DNA of 48,412 nt from Candidatus Rickettsiella isopodorum (GCF_001881495.1 NZ_LUKY01000027.1:1-48412); one strand, 5' to 3'; shown: positions 16,592-26,200, counted from the first letter of the stretch. The notes: generated by a model not told the origin, from the letters alone. Program-made: numbers and translations.

Positions 16592-17932
16592 ATGCTAAAT
16601 AAAGTGGTTATTGCAAATCGTGGTGAAATTGCTTTACGTATTTTACGTGCCTGTAAAGAATTAGGTATACAAACCGTTGCCTTACATTCAACTGCCGATG
16701 ATAATTTAAAGCATGTGAAATTAGCTGATGAAACGGTTTGTATTGGTCCTCCGCCTGCTGCGAAAAGTTATTTAAACATTCCTGCCATTATCAGTGCGGC
16801 TGAAATTACCGATGCGATGGGTATACATCCAGGTTATGGTTTTCTTTCTGAAAATGCAGATTTTGCAGAACGTGTTCAGCAAAGTGGTTTTGTTTTTATT
16901 GGGCCTGAGCCTGAGACCATCCGTATGATGGGTGATAAGGTATCGGCAATTGCTGCGATGCGTAAAGCTAAGATCCCTTGTGTACCTGGTTCAGAAGGAG
17001 AATTGGATAATGATGACAAAAAAAATCTAAAAATTGCGCAAAAAATTGGTTATCCAGTTTTGATCAAAGCGGCAGGAGGTGGTGGTGGGCGAGGAATACG
17101 CGTGGTGCATAGTGAAGCAGCGCTTTTAAATGCGATTGCGATGACACGATCCGAAGCACACGCTAATTTTAAAAACGCAAGCGTCTATTTGGAAAAATTT
17201 TTAACGAATCCTAGACATATCGAAATTCAGGTATTAGGTGATGGTCAAGGTCATGCTATACATTTAGGTGAGCGAGATTGTTCAATGCAACGCCGTCATC
17301 AAAAGGTTATTGAAGAAGCGCCTGCTGTCGGGATTACTGAAAAGCAACGTCAGCATATGGGTGAACTGTGTGTGAAAGCCTGTCGTGATATGAACTATCG
17401 AGGGGCGGGTACTTTTGAATTTCTGTATGAAAATGGTGATTTTTACTTCATTGAAATGAATACACGTATTCAAGTCGAGCATCCTATTACGGAAATGATT
17501 ACGGGTGTTGATTTAGTGGTTGAGCAATTGCGTATCGCATCCGATGAAAAATTAAATTATAAACAAAAACAAATTAGGATACGGGGTCATGCGATTGAAT
17601 GTCGTATTAATGCTGAGGACCCGAAAACGTTTATGCCTTCCCCAGGAACAATTACCTTATATCATCCTCCAGGGGGTCCTGGGATCCGTGTTGATACGCC
17701 CATTTATACTGGATATCGGGTGCCGCCTTATTATGATTCCTTGATAGGTAAATTAATTGCGTATGGAGAGACACGCGAAATTGCACTGGCACGATTACGC
17801 AATGCCTTAGATGAAATTGTGATCGAAGGTATTCATACTAATATTGCGATGCATCAAGCTTTAGTACGTGATGCCAATTTTATTAAAGGTGGAACCAATA
17901 TCCATTACCTTGAACAACGTTTAGCGTTATAA
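16592..17932 (+). CDS. accC: Biotin carboxylase subunit of acetyl-CoA carboxylase
   Basis: AccC carboxylates biotin on AccB using ATP and bicarbonate. The 446-residue protein has the full family pattern: N-terminal [31 protein letters not shown], the glycine-rich ATP loop [31 protein letters not shown] and [15 protein letters not shown] in the ATP-grasp active site. It sits between accB and prmA on the same strand and is probably the second gene of an accB-accC-prmA-hemA transcription unit. Confidence 0.97.
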   Translation: MLNKVVIANRGEIALRILRACKELGIQTVALHSTADDNLKHVKLADETVCIGPPPAAKSYLNIPAIISAAEITDAMGIHPGYGFLSENADFAERVQQSGFVFIGPEPETIRMMGDKVSAIAAMRKAKIPCVPGSEGELDNDDKKNLKIAQKIGYPVLIKAAGGGGGRGIRVVHSEAALLNAIAMTRSEAHANFKNASVYLEKFLTNPRHIEIQVLGDGQGHAIHLGERDCSMQRRHQKVIEEAPAVGITEKQRQHMGELCVKACRDMNYRGAGTFEFLYENGDFYFIEMNTRIQVEHPITEMITGVDLVVEQLRIASDEKLNYKQKQIRIRGHAIECRINAEDPKTFMPSPGTITLYHPPGGPGIRVDTPIYTGYRVPPYYDSLIGKLIAYGETREIALARLRNALDEIVIEGIHTNIAMHQALVRDANFIKGGTNIHYLEQRLAL

Positions 17933-17953
17933 ATAGTATGAGATCTCATTTCA

Positions 17954-18844
17954 ATGATGGCTTGCTTACAATTACATCTTAATACACAGCGCGAGCATAC
18001 CGAAAGGCTGAGTGAATTTTTAGAGAACGCCTCCGCTTTATCGATTACTTGGCAGGCATTGGATGAACAAAGTGTGTATGAACCCCCTTTAGATAGCACA
18101 CCCCTTTGGCAGCAAGTTAAAATCAGTGCTGTCTTCCCAGAGCATACTTCATTATCTGCGTTGATGGATGCTTTGCACCAAGAATTTAATGAAAAAATTA
18201 TTTTAGCCAGTCATAGTGAAATATTAGCGGATCAAGCTTGGGAACGACTATGGCTGAATGATTTTAAACCAATGCGCTTTGGAAAAAAGATCTGGATTTG
18301 TCCTAGTGCTTATGAACCACCGGTGAAAACCGCTGTGAATATACGTTTAGACCCGGGTTTAGCCTTTGGTACCGGCACCCATCCGAGTACTGCCTTATGT
18401 TTAGAATGGTTAGATAGCCAGCGACTTCAAAATAAAACGGTAATCGATTATGGCTGCGGTTCCGGTATTTTAGCGATAGCGGCTGTGAAATGTGGCGCAA
18501 AGCAGGTGATAGCCGTGGATCATGATCCGCAAGCATTAGCCGCAACGACAATGAATGCTGAGAAGAATGAGATATCCGCAGAAAAATTAAAGATTTTTTT
18601 GCCTATTGATTTTCAATCGCAGGAACCGGTCGATATTTTTCTGGCTAATATCTTAGCTCAACCCTTGATCGATTTAGCGACTTATTTTAGGTCCTTAGTT
18701 AAATCGGGAGCCTATTGTATATTAGCAGGGATTTTAAATGAACAAATTGAGCCTGTGCAGCAAGCCTATCGTGTTGCAGGATTTAAAATAATGACTATTC
18801 ATCATCAACAAGAATGGGTCAGTTTGGTGGGGAGTGCAGTGTAA
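17954..18844 (+). CDS. prmA: Ribosomal protein L11 methyltransferase PrmA
   Basis: PrmA methylates ribosomal protein L11 with S-adenosylmethionine. The 296-residue protein has the N-terminal substrate-recognition region, then LDPGLAFGTGTHPSTALCLEW, the SAM-binding VIDYGCGSGILAIAA and NILAQPL. The spacing of 21 bp after accC and 6 bp before hemA fits an operon. A second in-frame ATG directly follows the first, so the exact start could be one codon later. Confidence 0.95.
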   Translation: MMACLQLHLNTQREHTERLSEFLENASALSITWQALDEQSVYEPPLDSTPLWQQVKISAVFPEHTSLSALMDALHQEFNEKIILASHSEILADQAWERLWLNDFKPMRFGKKIWICPSAYEPPVKTAVNIRLDPGLAFGTGTHPSTALCLEWLDSQRLQNKTVIDYGCGSGILAIAAVKCGAKQVIAVDHDPQALAATTMNAEKNEISAEKLKIFLPIDFQSQEPVDIFLANILAQPLIDLATYFRSLVKSGAYCILAGILNEQIEPVQQAYRVAGFKIMTIHHQQEWVSLVGSAV

Positions 18845-18850
18845 AATTTT

Positions 18851-20074
18851 ATGAAATTGCTTGCCTGTGGAATTAATCATGAAACAGCGGATCTCACAAT
18901 CAGGGAACAGTTAAGTTTTAGTAAAGATTATTTGGCAAGTTCTTTGCGCGCTATGTTACAGGATACCTTCACAGAAGAGGTTGTGATTTTATCGACCTGT
19001 CATCGTACGGAATTCTATTGTATTAATGGTGATCCACAAAATACTATGAACTGGTTGTATCGACATAAAAAGCTTCCACAAGATAGCCTAAAATCTCATT
19101 GGTATGTTTACCAGCAAGAAGATGCTTTGCGTCATTTACTGCGTTTAGCCAGCGGTTTAGATTCTAAAATTTTAGGTGAACCACAAATTTTAGGGCAGAT
19201 AAAACAGGCCTATTCTTTAGCACATTCCTTAGGAAGTGTGGGGGCGCATTTTAATCGACTGTTTCAATATGTATTTTCTGTCAGCAAACAAGTGCGTTTT
19301 GCCACTGATATTACTGCCCACCCGGTATCGCTTGCATTTTCGGTGGTGACTTGCGCCAAACAAATTTTTGCCCATTTGGCTGATACGCGGGTTTTGTTGG
19401 TAGGTGCGGGCGAGACGATTTCCTTAGTGGCTAAACATTTATTCTCACAAGGCGTTTGTCATTTCTGGATTGCCAATCGGACGCCACAGCAAGCAGAAAA
19501 ACTGAGCACAGCTATCGACGGCCAGGCGATTTGTTTAAATGCGATCCCTTATTTTTTAGCCAAAGCCGATATTATTATTGCCGCGACGGCGAGTGATGCA
19601 CCGCTAGTTAAAAAGGTTATGTTAGAAGAGGCTTTAAAAGAACGTAAACGCCGACCTTTATTTATTGCTGATCTCGGTATGCCTAGAGATATAGAGCCTA
19701 GTGTCCATGAATTAGAAGATGTATACCTTTATACACTCGATGATTTGCATAAGTTAATCCAGAAGAATCAACAAGGCCGAAAAGCCGCAGCCGTAAAAGC
19801 TGAAAGCCTGATAGAAGAAAAGGTTCAACATTACCTAGAACAGTTGAAAATAAAAGCCGCTGCTACACCGATCATTTGTTCTTATCGCCAGAAAGCGGAA
19901 CAATTCCGTGATGCAGAAGTCAAAAAAGCCTTAGCTTTGTTAGAGAAAGGCCATGCACAAGAGGAAGTCATCAAACACTTAGCTTATCGATTAACCAATA
20001 AACTCATCCATGCGCCGAGCGTTGCTTTAAGTAAAGCGGCGAAACTCAATCAAAAAGATCTATTCACAATGTGA
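18851..20074 (+). CDS. hemA: Glutamyl-tRNA reductase
   Basis: HemA reduces glutamyl-tRNA(Glu) to glutamate-1-semialdehyde, the first committed step of C5 haem synthesis. The 407-residue protein has N-terminal GINHETADLTIREQLSF, the catalytic Cys50 in STCHRTE (most homologues have Asn after this Cys; here it is His), LRLASGLDSKILGEPQILGQ, the NADPH-binding VLLVGAGETI and a C-terminal helical dimerisation region. It is the last gene of the accB-led unit. In E. coli prfA and prmC directly follow hemA; here they are 6.6 kb away, beyond a minus-strand block. Confidence 0.96.
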   Translation: MKLLACGINHETADLTIREQLSFSKDYLASSLRAMLQDTFTEEVVILSTCHRTEFYCINGDPQNTMNWLYRHKKLPQDSLKSHWYVYQQEDALRHLLRLASGLDSKILGEPQILGQIKQAYSLAHSLGSVGAHFNRLFQYVFSVSKQVRFATDITAHPVSLAFSVVTCAKQIFAHLADTRVLLVGAGETISLVAKHLFSQGVCHFWIANRTPQQAEKLSTAIDGQAICLNAIPYFLAKADIIIAATASDAPLVKKVMLEEALKERKRRPLFIADLGMPRDIEPSVHELEDVYLYTLDDLHKLIQKNQQGRKAAAVKAESLIEEKVQHYLEQLKIKAAATPIICSYRQKAEQFRDAEVKKALALLEKGHAQEEVIKHLAYRLTNKLIHAPSVALSKAAKLNQKDLFTM

Positions 20075-20172
20075 TCAATGAGATTATGCAAGGACTATAA
20101 TGCTTATAGCAGGATGGGATGTTCAGGCCGAAACGAAAGCCTCAGCCTGAGTGGTTGACAAATGATAACGAG

Positions 20173-20856
20173 TTAGAAGCTTTTACTTACTTGTTTCGTT
20201 GGGATTGTATTTTGAGAGTCTTCTATATTTTGACTGCTTGTATTGTTAAATACACTGTGCCGTCTGGGTACTGTTACTGTTTTGAGGCTTTGTGAAGCGT
20301 CTTCTCCGCTTGACGAAACCAATTTTTCCAATTCATTTTCAATGGATGATTTCATCGATGAATGATGAGGTATTGTTTCCATTATATGATTTCTAGCGTG
20401 TTCTAATTGCTTTGATAGGTCCTTACTGATCTCAAGTGTTGTTTTAATTTTATTGCAACTGCGTAATGCAAAGAGACTTGCTATGCCCAGACCTGCGCTG
20501 GGTAAAAAGGTAGTGAGTACGAGTAAAGGCAGCCAACTCCCGATCGCTGTAAAGATGGGTAGGATAAGCGCAGCCGCAGGCGGAAAAAATTGGACTAATA
20601 ATGTTGCAGCAGCGAACAATAGGACTGTCGTTATAAAAGCTCCACCAAGCCATAAAATCATTTTATTAGTTTTAATTTTCGCTTTTTTAAAAGCATCTTC
20701 AGTTTGAGCTTGATAAGTTTTTTCAAGTGAATCTAAATTTTCAATGAGGCTAGATAGTTTTTGATCGATCTGAGGATTAGCTAAATATTCGCGACTGGCT
20801 GGACAAAGTAAAGTGGTATTAATAGTTTTTTCATCGAAATCAAATAGGACGGGCAT
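20173..20856 (-). CDS. Unknown membrane protein with a central hydrophobic hairpin
   Basis: I do not recognise this 227-residue protein. Residues 1-65 are polar and helical. A hydrophobic stretch at about 66-135 (starting MILWLGGAFITTVLLFAAAT) can form two to three membrane passes. A polar tail follows, rich in Ser, Glu and Lys, containing RRHS near residue 199. It has no signal peptide. GAGG (ribosome binding site) lies upstream of the ATG. The layout (soluble head, hydrophobic hairpin, Ser-rich tail) resembles that of the PPxY protein at 12.8 kb, though I see no sequence match. It could be an effector or an inner-membrane protein. Confidence 0.65.
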   Translation of the reverse strand: MPVLFDFDEKTINTTLLCPASREYLANPQIDQKLSSLIENLDSLEKTYQAQTEDAFKKAKIKTNKMILWLGGAFITTVLLFAAATLLVQFFPPAAALILPIFTAIGSWLPLLVLTTFLPSAGLGIASLFALRSCNKIKTTLEISKDLSKQLEHARNHIMETIPHHSSMKSSIENELEKLVSSSGEDASQSLKTVTVPRRHSVFNNTSSQNIEDSQNTIPTKQVSKSF

Positions 20857-21013
20857 AATAACCTCATTGTTATTGTAATAAATAATTAATTGCTTAATAG
20901 TGTCAATTCACTATTGAGTATTTTGATCTTACAGGATGAGGTTAAAAAAAAACTAATTCGAAGTTTACCTAAGCAGTAATAATTTTGGTAATCACATCTA
21001 AAAAATAAAAATT

Positions 21014-22231
21014 TTAAACACTAAAAAAGTATTTCAAGCTAAACCAACGCACTAAACTGGCGAGACTGGCGAGTATAAATAATAAGCTAGCAAACCAGAG
21101 TAAGCTGCCGGTATAAGTGAAGCTAAATAAAAAGCTCGCTAAAGTGCAAAATAAACTCATCAAAGTGGCATAGATGGCTATCCGTGCTTCCATCGGTTCA
21201 GGGCTTGCTTCGATGCAGAGTCGTTGTAAAGGACTGGACAGTGCGGTACCGAAACAAAAAATCATTAAGCTGATAACCAGTCCGATGAGCTTATTTGGAA
21301 AAATAAAACTTAAACCTACTGCGAGTAAGCTCGAGAATAAGGAAATGACTAAGCCGTAATTAATTAAATGATTTATTTCTATATGATGGATAATTCGTTG
21401 CACAATTCGTGTGCCTAAAATCTGACTGCCAAATATTAAAATTTGTATTAGACCAAAATAAAGCGAATTTAATTTAAATTGACTGATGATTAAAAACGGA
21501 CCACCCACGATCCATGCCATTTTAGCTGAGACATTAAAACTAATAATAAATAGATTAAACATAAATGCTTTATTTTTAAGAATCTGCTGATAGTTTATTA
21601 GCACAGGTGACCATCTGAACATTAATCTTCGGGTGTTTGTGTGAGTTCCTGGCATGATGAAACATAAACCTAACCAAATGATACTGGCACTTAGCGCTAA
21701 AAAAACAAATATCCAACGCCAGTTGAGCGATTGTAAAAAAATCCCACCTAGCAGAGGTCCTACAGCCGGAGCTAAGATCACTACGCTGCTCATCACAGTT
21801 AAAATTTGAATCGCTTGTTTACGTTGATAAGCTTCGTGTATGCAGGCATAACCGGCTGCACTTAAAGTAGACACCACAGCCCCTTGCATAAATCGTGCGA
21901 TGAGTAAAGTGCTAATGTTCTCAGTGAATGCGCAGATCCACGTGGCGGTAGTAAATAAAACTCCACCTATCAGTAAAACGGATTTTCTACCAAATCGATC
22001 CGAGATAGGACCTGATAATAAATGAAAAGCGCTTGCGCCGAAAAACCAGGCAGTTAAAGTTTGTCGGCCTAATTCGGCACTGATTCCGAGATCGTTAATC
22101 ATACTCGGCAAAGCCGGTAAGTACATATCGTTGGCTAAATAATTAATTATTTCGTAGCAAACTAATAACAATGGAAAAAATGGGATCAGTAGTATTTTTT
22201 TTTTAAATTCTATTTTTAAATAGTGAGACAT
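21014..22231 (-). CDS. Bcr/CflA-family MFS drug-resistance transporter
   Basis: The 405-residue, 12-helix protein has the drug:H+ antiporter-1 (12-TM) pattern. YLANDMYLPALPSM occurs in helix 1. The MFS A-loop GPISDRFGRKSVLLIGG follows, then RFMQGAVVS and the motif-C-like APAVGPLLGGIFL in helix 5. Members of this family export small molecules such as bicyclomycin, chloramphenicol or amino acids using the proton gradient. The substrate cannot be assigned. The gene stands alone; the next minus-strand gene upstream is 343 bp away. Confidence 0.88.
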   Translation of the reverse strand: MSHYLKIEFKKKILLIPFFPLLLVCYEIINYLANDMYLPALPSMINDLGISAELGRQTLTAWFFGASAFHLLSGPISDRFGRKSVLLIGGVLFTTATWICAFTENISTLLIARFMQGAVVSTLSAAGYACIHEAYQRKQAIQILTVMSSVVILAPAVGPLLGGIFLQSLNWRWIFVFLALSASIIWLGLCFIMPGTHTNTRRLMFRWSPVLINYQQILKNKAFMFNLFIISFNVSAKMAWIVGGPFLIISQFKLNSLYFGLIQILIFGSQILGTRIVQRIIHHIEINHLINYGLVISLFSSLLAVGLSFIFPNKLIGLVISLMIFCFGTALSSPLQRLCIEASPEPMEARIAIYATLMSLFCTLASFLFSFTYTGSLLWFASLLFILASLASLVRWFSLKYFFSV

Positions 22232-22367
22232 ATTTTTAATAATTTATTGAGTCAATTTAATTTTTATTTAATATAGGCTTAATATAATCTACTTATACTA
22301 ATTATCTATTTTTTTATTTTATTAAAAATTTATTACTAATTTTAACATTAAGAGGTTAAGCATCGCT

Positions 22368-22541
22368 ATGTTATCGATACAAAAAAGAATTAAGAAAAAG
22401 AATCACCGTTATGCATTGAGGAAAAAAGTAAATGGCTTGAAGAAAATCAGCAACGATAAAAAAATTTATGTTTGGCCAGAGGATGCGAAACAAAAAAATG
22501 ATCATTTTAATGTTATTATGTTATTTCCTACCAAAGCTTAA
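22368..22541 (+). CDS. Possible small basic protein (57 residues)
   Basis: In the 343-bp gap between the MFS gene start and the lipoprotein gene end, an ATG at 22368 opens a frame to TAA 22539-22541. The product begins MLSIQKRIKKKNHRYALRKK and is strongly basic in its first half, with a hydrophobic/aromatic end (IYVWPED, VIMLFPTKA). AGAGG lies 12 nt before the ATG, which is rather far for a ribosome binding site. I recognise no family. It could be a real small DNA- or RNA-binding protein, or a chance frame in AT-rich DNA. Confidence 0.3.
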   Translation: MLSIQKRIKKKNHRYALRKKVNGLKKISNDKKIYVWPEDAKQKNDHFNVIMLFPTKA

Positions 22542-22574
22542 ATTGCAATCTTAGTTCGGATAAAATCTATCATC

Positions 22575-23222
22575 TCACGTTAAATTTCTTAAGCAAAAAC
22601 AATTAATTTCATTGAGTATTTTTTGTGTAGCTAGGTTGGCGGCCAGCGCTCCACCGTAAGGATCATCATGCGGTGCGATTTGCATCACAATAAAATCCTG
22701 AGTCGCAATGACATGTCTGGATCGAGCATCAATGAGTTGCGCACGTATCGCGATGCGGAAACGACTGGGAAGGGTGATAAATTCTTGTTGAAAGCTGAGT
22801 AATTGCGTATTGAGTATCCAATCGTAATAAGTGGTGGACGGTGTATTAATAATTGCTTGAAAATAACCGGTATGTTGTAACGAGTTGATCAATAAAGCCT
22901 GTAACATTTGTGTGGGCATGTTGGCCCAGCGGTTTTGTGAAAAATATTGGATTTGATAACAGGCCGGAATATAAATCATACGTGGGCTATTATAAGCTGC
23001 ATTCGCACGGGGTTGATTGACTAAAATAGTGCTACATCCTTGTTGAATGGAGCAATCCCAATCTGGATCAGGCATGGCTAAGGTAAAGTAATGCATCGGT
23101 GGTATTTTAACGGGTTCAAATATCGAACAGGCGGATAACAGCAGGAAACTTAACAAACAGACAGCCGCTTTATGGACGCTATTATTTTTACTGAAGCCAA
23201 GACAACGTAGAAAGTTAAACAC
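22575..23222 (-). CDS. ABC-transport auxiliary lipoprotein (PqiC/MlaX-like) of the MCE system
   Basis: The 215-residue protein has a long N-terminus leading into a lipoprotein signal (LLSFLLLSAC, lipid-anchored Cys near residue 32). A globular domain follows of the kind linked to MCE transporters, with YFTLAMP, YFSQNRWANMPTQMLQALL and ARSRHVIATQDF. In PqiABC and related systems this lipoprotein contacts the MCE tunnel at the outer membrane. It begins with GTG, 2 bp past the MCE gene stop, with AGGAG upstream. It is the last of four co-oriented genes. Confidence 0.85.
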   Translation of the reverse strand: MFNFLRCLGFSKNNSVHKAAVCLLSFLLLSACSIFEPVKIPPMHYFTLAMPDPDWDCSIQQGCSTILVNQPRANAAYNSPRMIYIPACYQIQYFSQNRWANMPTQMLQALLINSLQHTGYFQAIINTPSTTYYDWILNTQLLSFQQEFITLPSRFRIAIRAQLIDARSRHVIATQDFIVMQIAPHDDPYGGALAANLATQKILNEINCFCLRNLT

Positions 23223-23223
23223 G

Positions 23224-24024
23224 CTATTGTTCTCCTGGTCCTAAAGGGGGTGGTTTTTGTCCGCGAATTAATATACTAGGGTTTTGTCTTAGATTATCTG
23301 ATAGTTCAAGCAAATTATCGGTCATGATACTTAAATTATTTAATACTTGATTGGTAGAAGGAAGTGTTTGTTGGGTTAATGTATTCATTAAAGATGGAAA
23401 TGAACGGGTTGAACGAGCCGTATTGATTAAAATAGTATCGAGACGTTTACTTTGAGCGGCTAAATGATGACTGGTTATGGATAAATTATTTAAAATCTTT
23501 CTAAATAAAATGGGGTTTTCGCCACCTAATACGTCATTAATATCCTGTGTAATTTGTTTCATATTATTATTTAAATTGCGCAATGTCGTATCTAAACGCA
23601 AAAACAAGGAAGGAGTACTTTTAATAATAGGATATTTTTCACCGGGAAGCAGTGGAATACGATTGACGTTAGAGTCACTACCTTGTAACGCGAGATAGGT
23701 GATACCCGTCAAACCTTGACTATTTAAGGTAGCTGTCGTTCCTTCAGTAATGGGTGTATGCTCTTCTATTTGTAGCACCAAGCGAACTTGTTCTGGATTT
23801 TTATGACTTAAAAAAATTTTCTTAACCGTACCAACATTAACACCATTATATTTAACGGGAGAATTAACGCCTAAGCCGGCTACGGATTCATTCATGATGA
23901 CCATAAAATTTTTATAGCGCTTTGTGGATAATCCAGCCGATAACCACGTAATGAAAATAATGAGGGCGATGGTTAAAATAAGAACAAAAGCACCGACTAA
24001 GGTATAATTGACTTTAGATTCCAT
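23224..24024 (-). CDS. MCE-domain lipid-transport protein (MlaD-like)
   Basis: The 266-residue protein has one N-terminal membrane anchor (YTLVGAFVLILTIALIIFIT), a single MCE domain (about 38-120, with VAGLGVNSPVKYNGVNVGTVKKI and GLTGITYLALQG) and a long helical C-terminal region with repeated Leu/Asn-rich segments. MCE proteins form hexameric rings or tubes that carry phospholipids between inner and outer membranes. The ATG overlaps the ATPase gene end by 11 bp, with GAGGG 5 nt upstream. Confidence 0.92.
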   Translation of the reverse strand: MESKVNYTLVGAFVLILTIALIIFITWLSAGLSTKRYKNFMVIMNESVAGLGVNSPVKYNGVNVGTVKKIFLSHKNPEQVRLVLQIEEHTPITEGTTATLNSQGLTGITYLALQGSDSNVNRIPLLPGEKYPIIKSTPSLFLRLDTTLRNLNNNMKQITQDINDVLGGENPILFRKILNNLSITSHHLAAQSKRLDTILINTARSTRSFPSLMNTLTQQTLPSTNQVLNNLSIMTDNLLELSDNLRQNPSILIRGQKPPPLGPGEQ

Positions 24025-24802
24025 GATTTCCCTCGTAAAGATGTTGCGTAGTGCGTCCCCGTGGCCCTTGAAAATAAGCGCTTATAGCAGCTTGCTTGGA
24101 TTGTGTTAGTTGTGCCATGGGTGCAAATTCTAAAACGCGTCCTGCACTTAAAAAAGCAACTTTATCGGTAATTTGCCATAAGGTATCCAAATCATGTGTG
24201 ACCATGACGATGGTTAATCCTAAAATACTGCGTAAATTTAAAACAAGTGCATCAAATTCTTCGGCACCTTGTGGATCGAGGCCTGATGTGGGTTCATCCA
24301 GTAACAGTAATTCAGGATCCATCACCAAAGCTCGTGCGAGAGCGGCTCGCTTAAGCATCCCGCCACTGAGTTCAGAGGGATATTTTGTGACGGATTCTAT
24401 CGGCAAGCCCACCGCTAATAATTTAATTAAAGCGAGTTCTTTGATAGTCGTTTTGTCCAATTGAGTATGTTCTTGTAGAGGAAAAGCAATATTTTCAATC
24501 ACGTTAAGCGATGTAAAGAGTGCAGATTGTTGAAATAAGACTCCCCAACGACATTGTAATTTGAGCAACTCAGTTGAGGAAAGTTTGCTTAAATTTTTAC
24601 CAAATACGGTGATGTTTCCCGAAGTCGGTGTCAGTAATGCTAAAATTTCGCGCAACAAGGTCGATTTACCAGAACCACTACCCCCGACAATGGCAATGAT
24701 TTCTCCACGTTGCACTTGTAAATTAATGCCACAGTGGATCCATTGGCCAGCGAGGTATAGTTTAACATTTTCAACTTTTATAACCGGGTCAGACGACTGC
24801 AT
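24014..24802 (-). CDS. ABC transporter ATPase of the MCE lipid-transport system (MlaF-like)
   Basis: The 262-residue ATPase has Walker A GGSGSGKSTL near residue 40, Q-loop FQQSALFTSL, signature LSGGMLKRAALARAL, Walker B LLLLDEPTSGLDPQGA and H-loop VTHDLDT. The GGMLKRAALARA signature is typical of MlaF-type ATPases. It powers lipid transfer through the MlaE-like permease encoded immediately upstream (58 bp) and overlaps the MCE gene. The substrate direction (retrograde or anterograde) cannot be read from sequence. Confidence 0.93.
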   Translation of the reverse strand: MQSSDPVIKVENVKLYLAGQWIHCGINLQVQRGEIIAIVGGSGSGKSTLLREILALLTPTSGNITVFGKNLSKLSSTELLKLQCRWGVLFQQSALFTSLNVIENIAFPLQEHTQLDKTTIKELALIKLLAVGLPIESVTKYPSELSGGMLKRAALARALVMDPELLLLDEPTSGLDPQGAEEFDALVLNLRSILGLTIVMVTHDLDTLWQITDKVAFLSAGRVLEFAPMAQLTQSKQAAISAYFQGPRGRTTQHLYEGNHGI

Positions 24803-24860
24803 AATCTGAGTATAGCGCGATTTTGACTACCTGAGACTTCACATGAGAAAATAACGAGGA

Positions 24861-25991
24861 TTAGATATTTAGCTTGCTAAATAAAATTGAAAAGAGTGCA
24901 TCGGCGACAATAATAAAAAAGATGCCTTGTACCACGCTGCGTGTGGTTTGTTTGCCAACACTATCAGCACTGCCACTGACACGCAAACCTTGGAAACAAG
25001 CAGTGCTGGCAATAATCAGCGCAAATATGGGTGCTTTACCGATGCCAATAATGAGCGAAGAAAGTGAAACAACTTTTGGAAAGCGTTGTAAGAAATCAGT
25101 ATAACTAATATTTAGCATATTATGTGTCATCGCCATCCCACCGAGTAGACCAAAAATATCTGCCCAAATCGTGAGTAAGGGTAAAGCAATCAATAAGCCC
25201 CAAATACGTGGTAAAATTAACAATTGACTCGGTAAAACACCCATCGTGTTTAAAGCATCAATTTCTTCTTTAATCTTCATCATACCCAGTTGAGCCGTAA
25301 ATGACGATCCACTACGACCGGCTATCATGATCGCCGTCAACAATGGCGCAAATTCACGTAGTATGGCCAATCCTAATAAATCAATGATAAACATGGTCGC
25401 GCCAAAATTTTTTAATTGAAACCCCATTTGATAGGTTAAGACAATACCAATCATAAAAGATAATAAGGCAATAATGGCTAAGGCATCTAAGCCGGTATTT
25501 TCAATGATACCTAGGATGGCATGACCACGAAGTTGACGCGGATGCCAAATAGTATGCCAGGCGCTAAAAAAGTTTTTCCCAATAAAACGTAAAAAAGATT
25601 TAAATTCCTGCCATGATTCGACTGTTTTTTTACCGAGTAAGGCTAAACCGGTATAAGTTTTTACACTGGGTAGCGGTTTTATTTGTTTGGCTGTCTGTTC
25701 TATCATCCCAAACAGTGCGTTGTGTTTGGGATTCAAACCGATGAGTTGGACTTCTCTTTTTTTAGCCAGTTGTTTTTTCCATTGATAAAGTTGCCAAGCA
25801 CCACTGCTATCCATACGTGTGATGGATTTAGTATTTAAAATGAGTGGGGATGCTGTGTTGTGGTTCAGCTTTTTAAAAGATTGATCTAAGCTTTTTTTAT
25901 GAATACCGTTTAAGGTCCAGGAACCGAAACAGTCGATCTGATTTTTTTGCTGTGCTGAGATGGCAATAGAAGCATTAACTGATTTCGACAT
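24861..25991 (-). CDS. MlaE-family lipid ABC permease with N-terminal STAS-like domain
   Basis: The 376-residue protein joins an N-terminal STAS/MlaB-like domain (about 1-105, with SITRMDSSGAWQLYQW) to an MlaE permease domain (about 130-376). The latter shows FIDLLGLAILREFAPLLTA, AGRSGSSFTAQLGMMKIKEE and IDALNTMGVLP, all family signatures. The fusion replaces the separate MlaB protein of E. coli. It is the first gene of the permease-ATPase-MCE-lipoprotein operon. Upstream (26043-26136) lies a dispersed repeat, and beyond it the terminator of the cysteine-rich gene. Confidence 0.92.
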   Translation of the reverse strand: MSKSVNASIAISAQQKNQIDCFGSWTLNGIHKKSLDQSFKKLNHNTASPLILNTKSITRMDSSGAWQLYQWKKQLAKKREVQLIGLNPKHNALFGMIEQTAKQIKPLPSVKTYTGLALLGKKTVESWQEFKSFLRFIGKNFFSAWHTIWHPRQLRGHAILGIIENTGLDALAIIALLSFMIGIVLTYQMGFQLKNFGATMFIIDLLGLAILREFAPLLTAIMIAGRSGSSFTAQLGMMKIKEEIDALNTMGVLPSQLLILPRIWGLLIALPLLTIWADIFGLLGGMAMTHNMLNISYTDFLQRFPKVVSLSSLIIGIGKAPIFALIIASTACFQGLRVSGSADSVGKQTTRSVVQGIFFIIVADALFSILFSKLNI

Positions 25992-26042
25992 GAAGCATAA
26001 CCTAAGATAATAACTTAAACTTTACCAGCAAATATCGAGAAG

Positions 26043-26136
26043 CATACTCACAGCCATTGAGTTTTTGGCAAGTGCCGCGAAGAGGATTGCAAGTTGAGCG
26101 ACAACACACAGACAAAAATTCAAGTACGAAGCGTAT
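26043..26136 (+). repeat. Full-length copy of the dispersed repeat
   Basis: It begins CATACTCACAGCCATTGAG, continues TTTTTGGCAAGTGCCGCG, GAGGATTGCAAGTTGAGCG and AAAAATTCAAGTACGAAG, and ends GCGTAT. It lies between the MCE permease gene and the cysteine-rich gene. Confidence 0.85.
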
Positions 26137-26143
26137 CACGCAC

Positions 26144-26174
26144 AAAAAAATATCCCTTCACTGAAGAAGGGATA
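26144..26174 (-). terminator. Intrinsic terminator of the cysteine-rich secreted protein gene
   Basis: Read on the minus strand, a perfect 9-bp stem TATCCCTTC / GAAGGGATA (26151-26159 with 26166-26174) with a 6-nt loop is followed directly by seven T residues (26144-26150). It lies 26 bp beyond the stop of the gene at 26201-26524. Confidence 0.88.
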
Positions 26175-26200
26175 CCTAAATTTGCCCGGCGCCTTTTTTA

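Noticed and set aside
20075..20160. Possible terminator after hemA
   Set aside because: Short pairs such as AGGC/GCCT and CTATAA/TTATAG exist, but no stem is followed by a T tract on the relevant strand.
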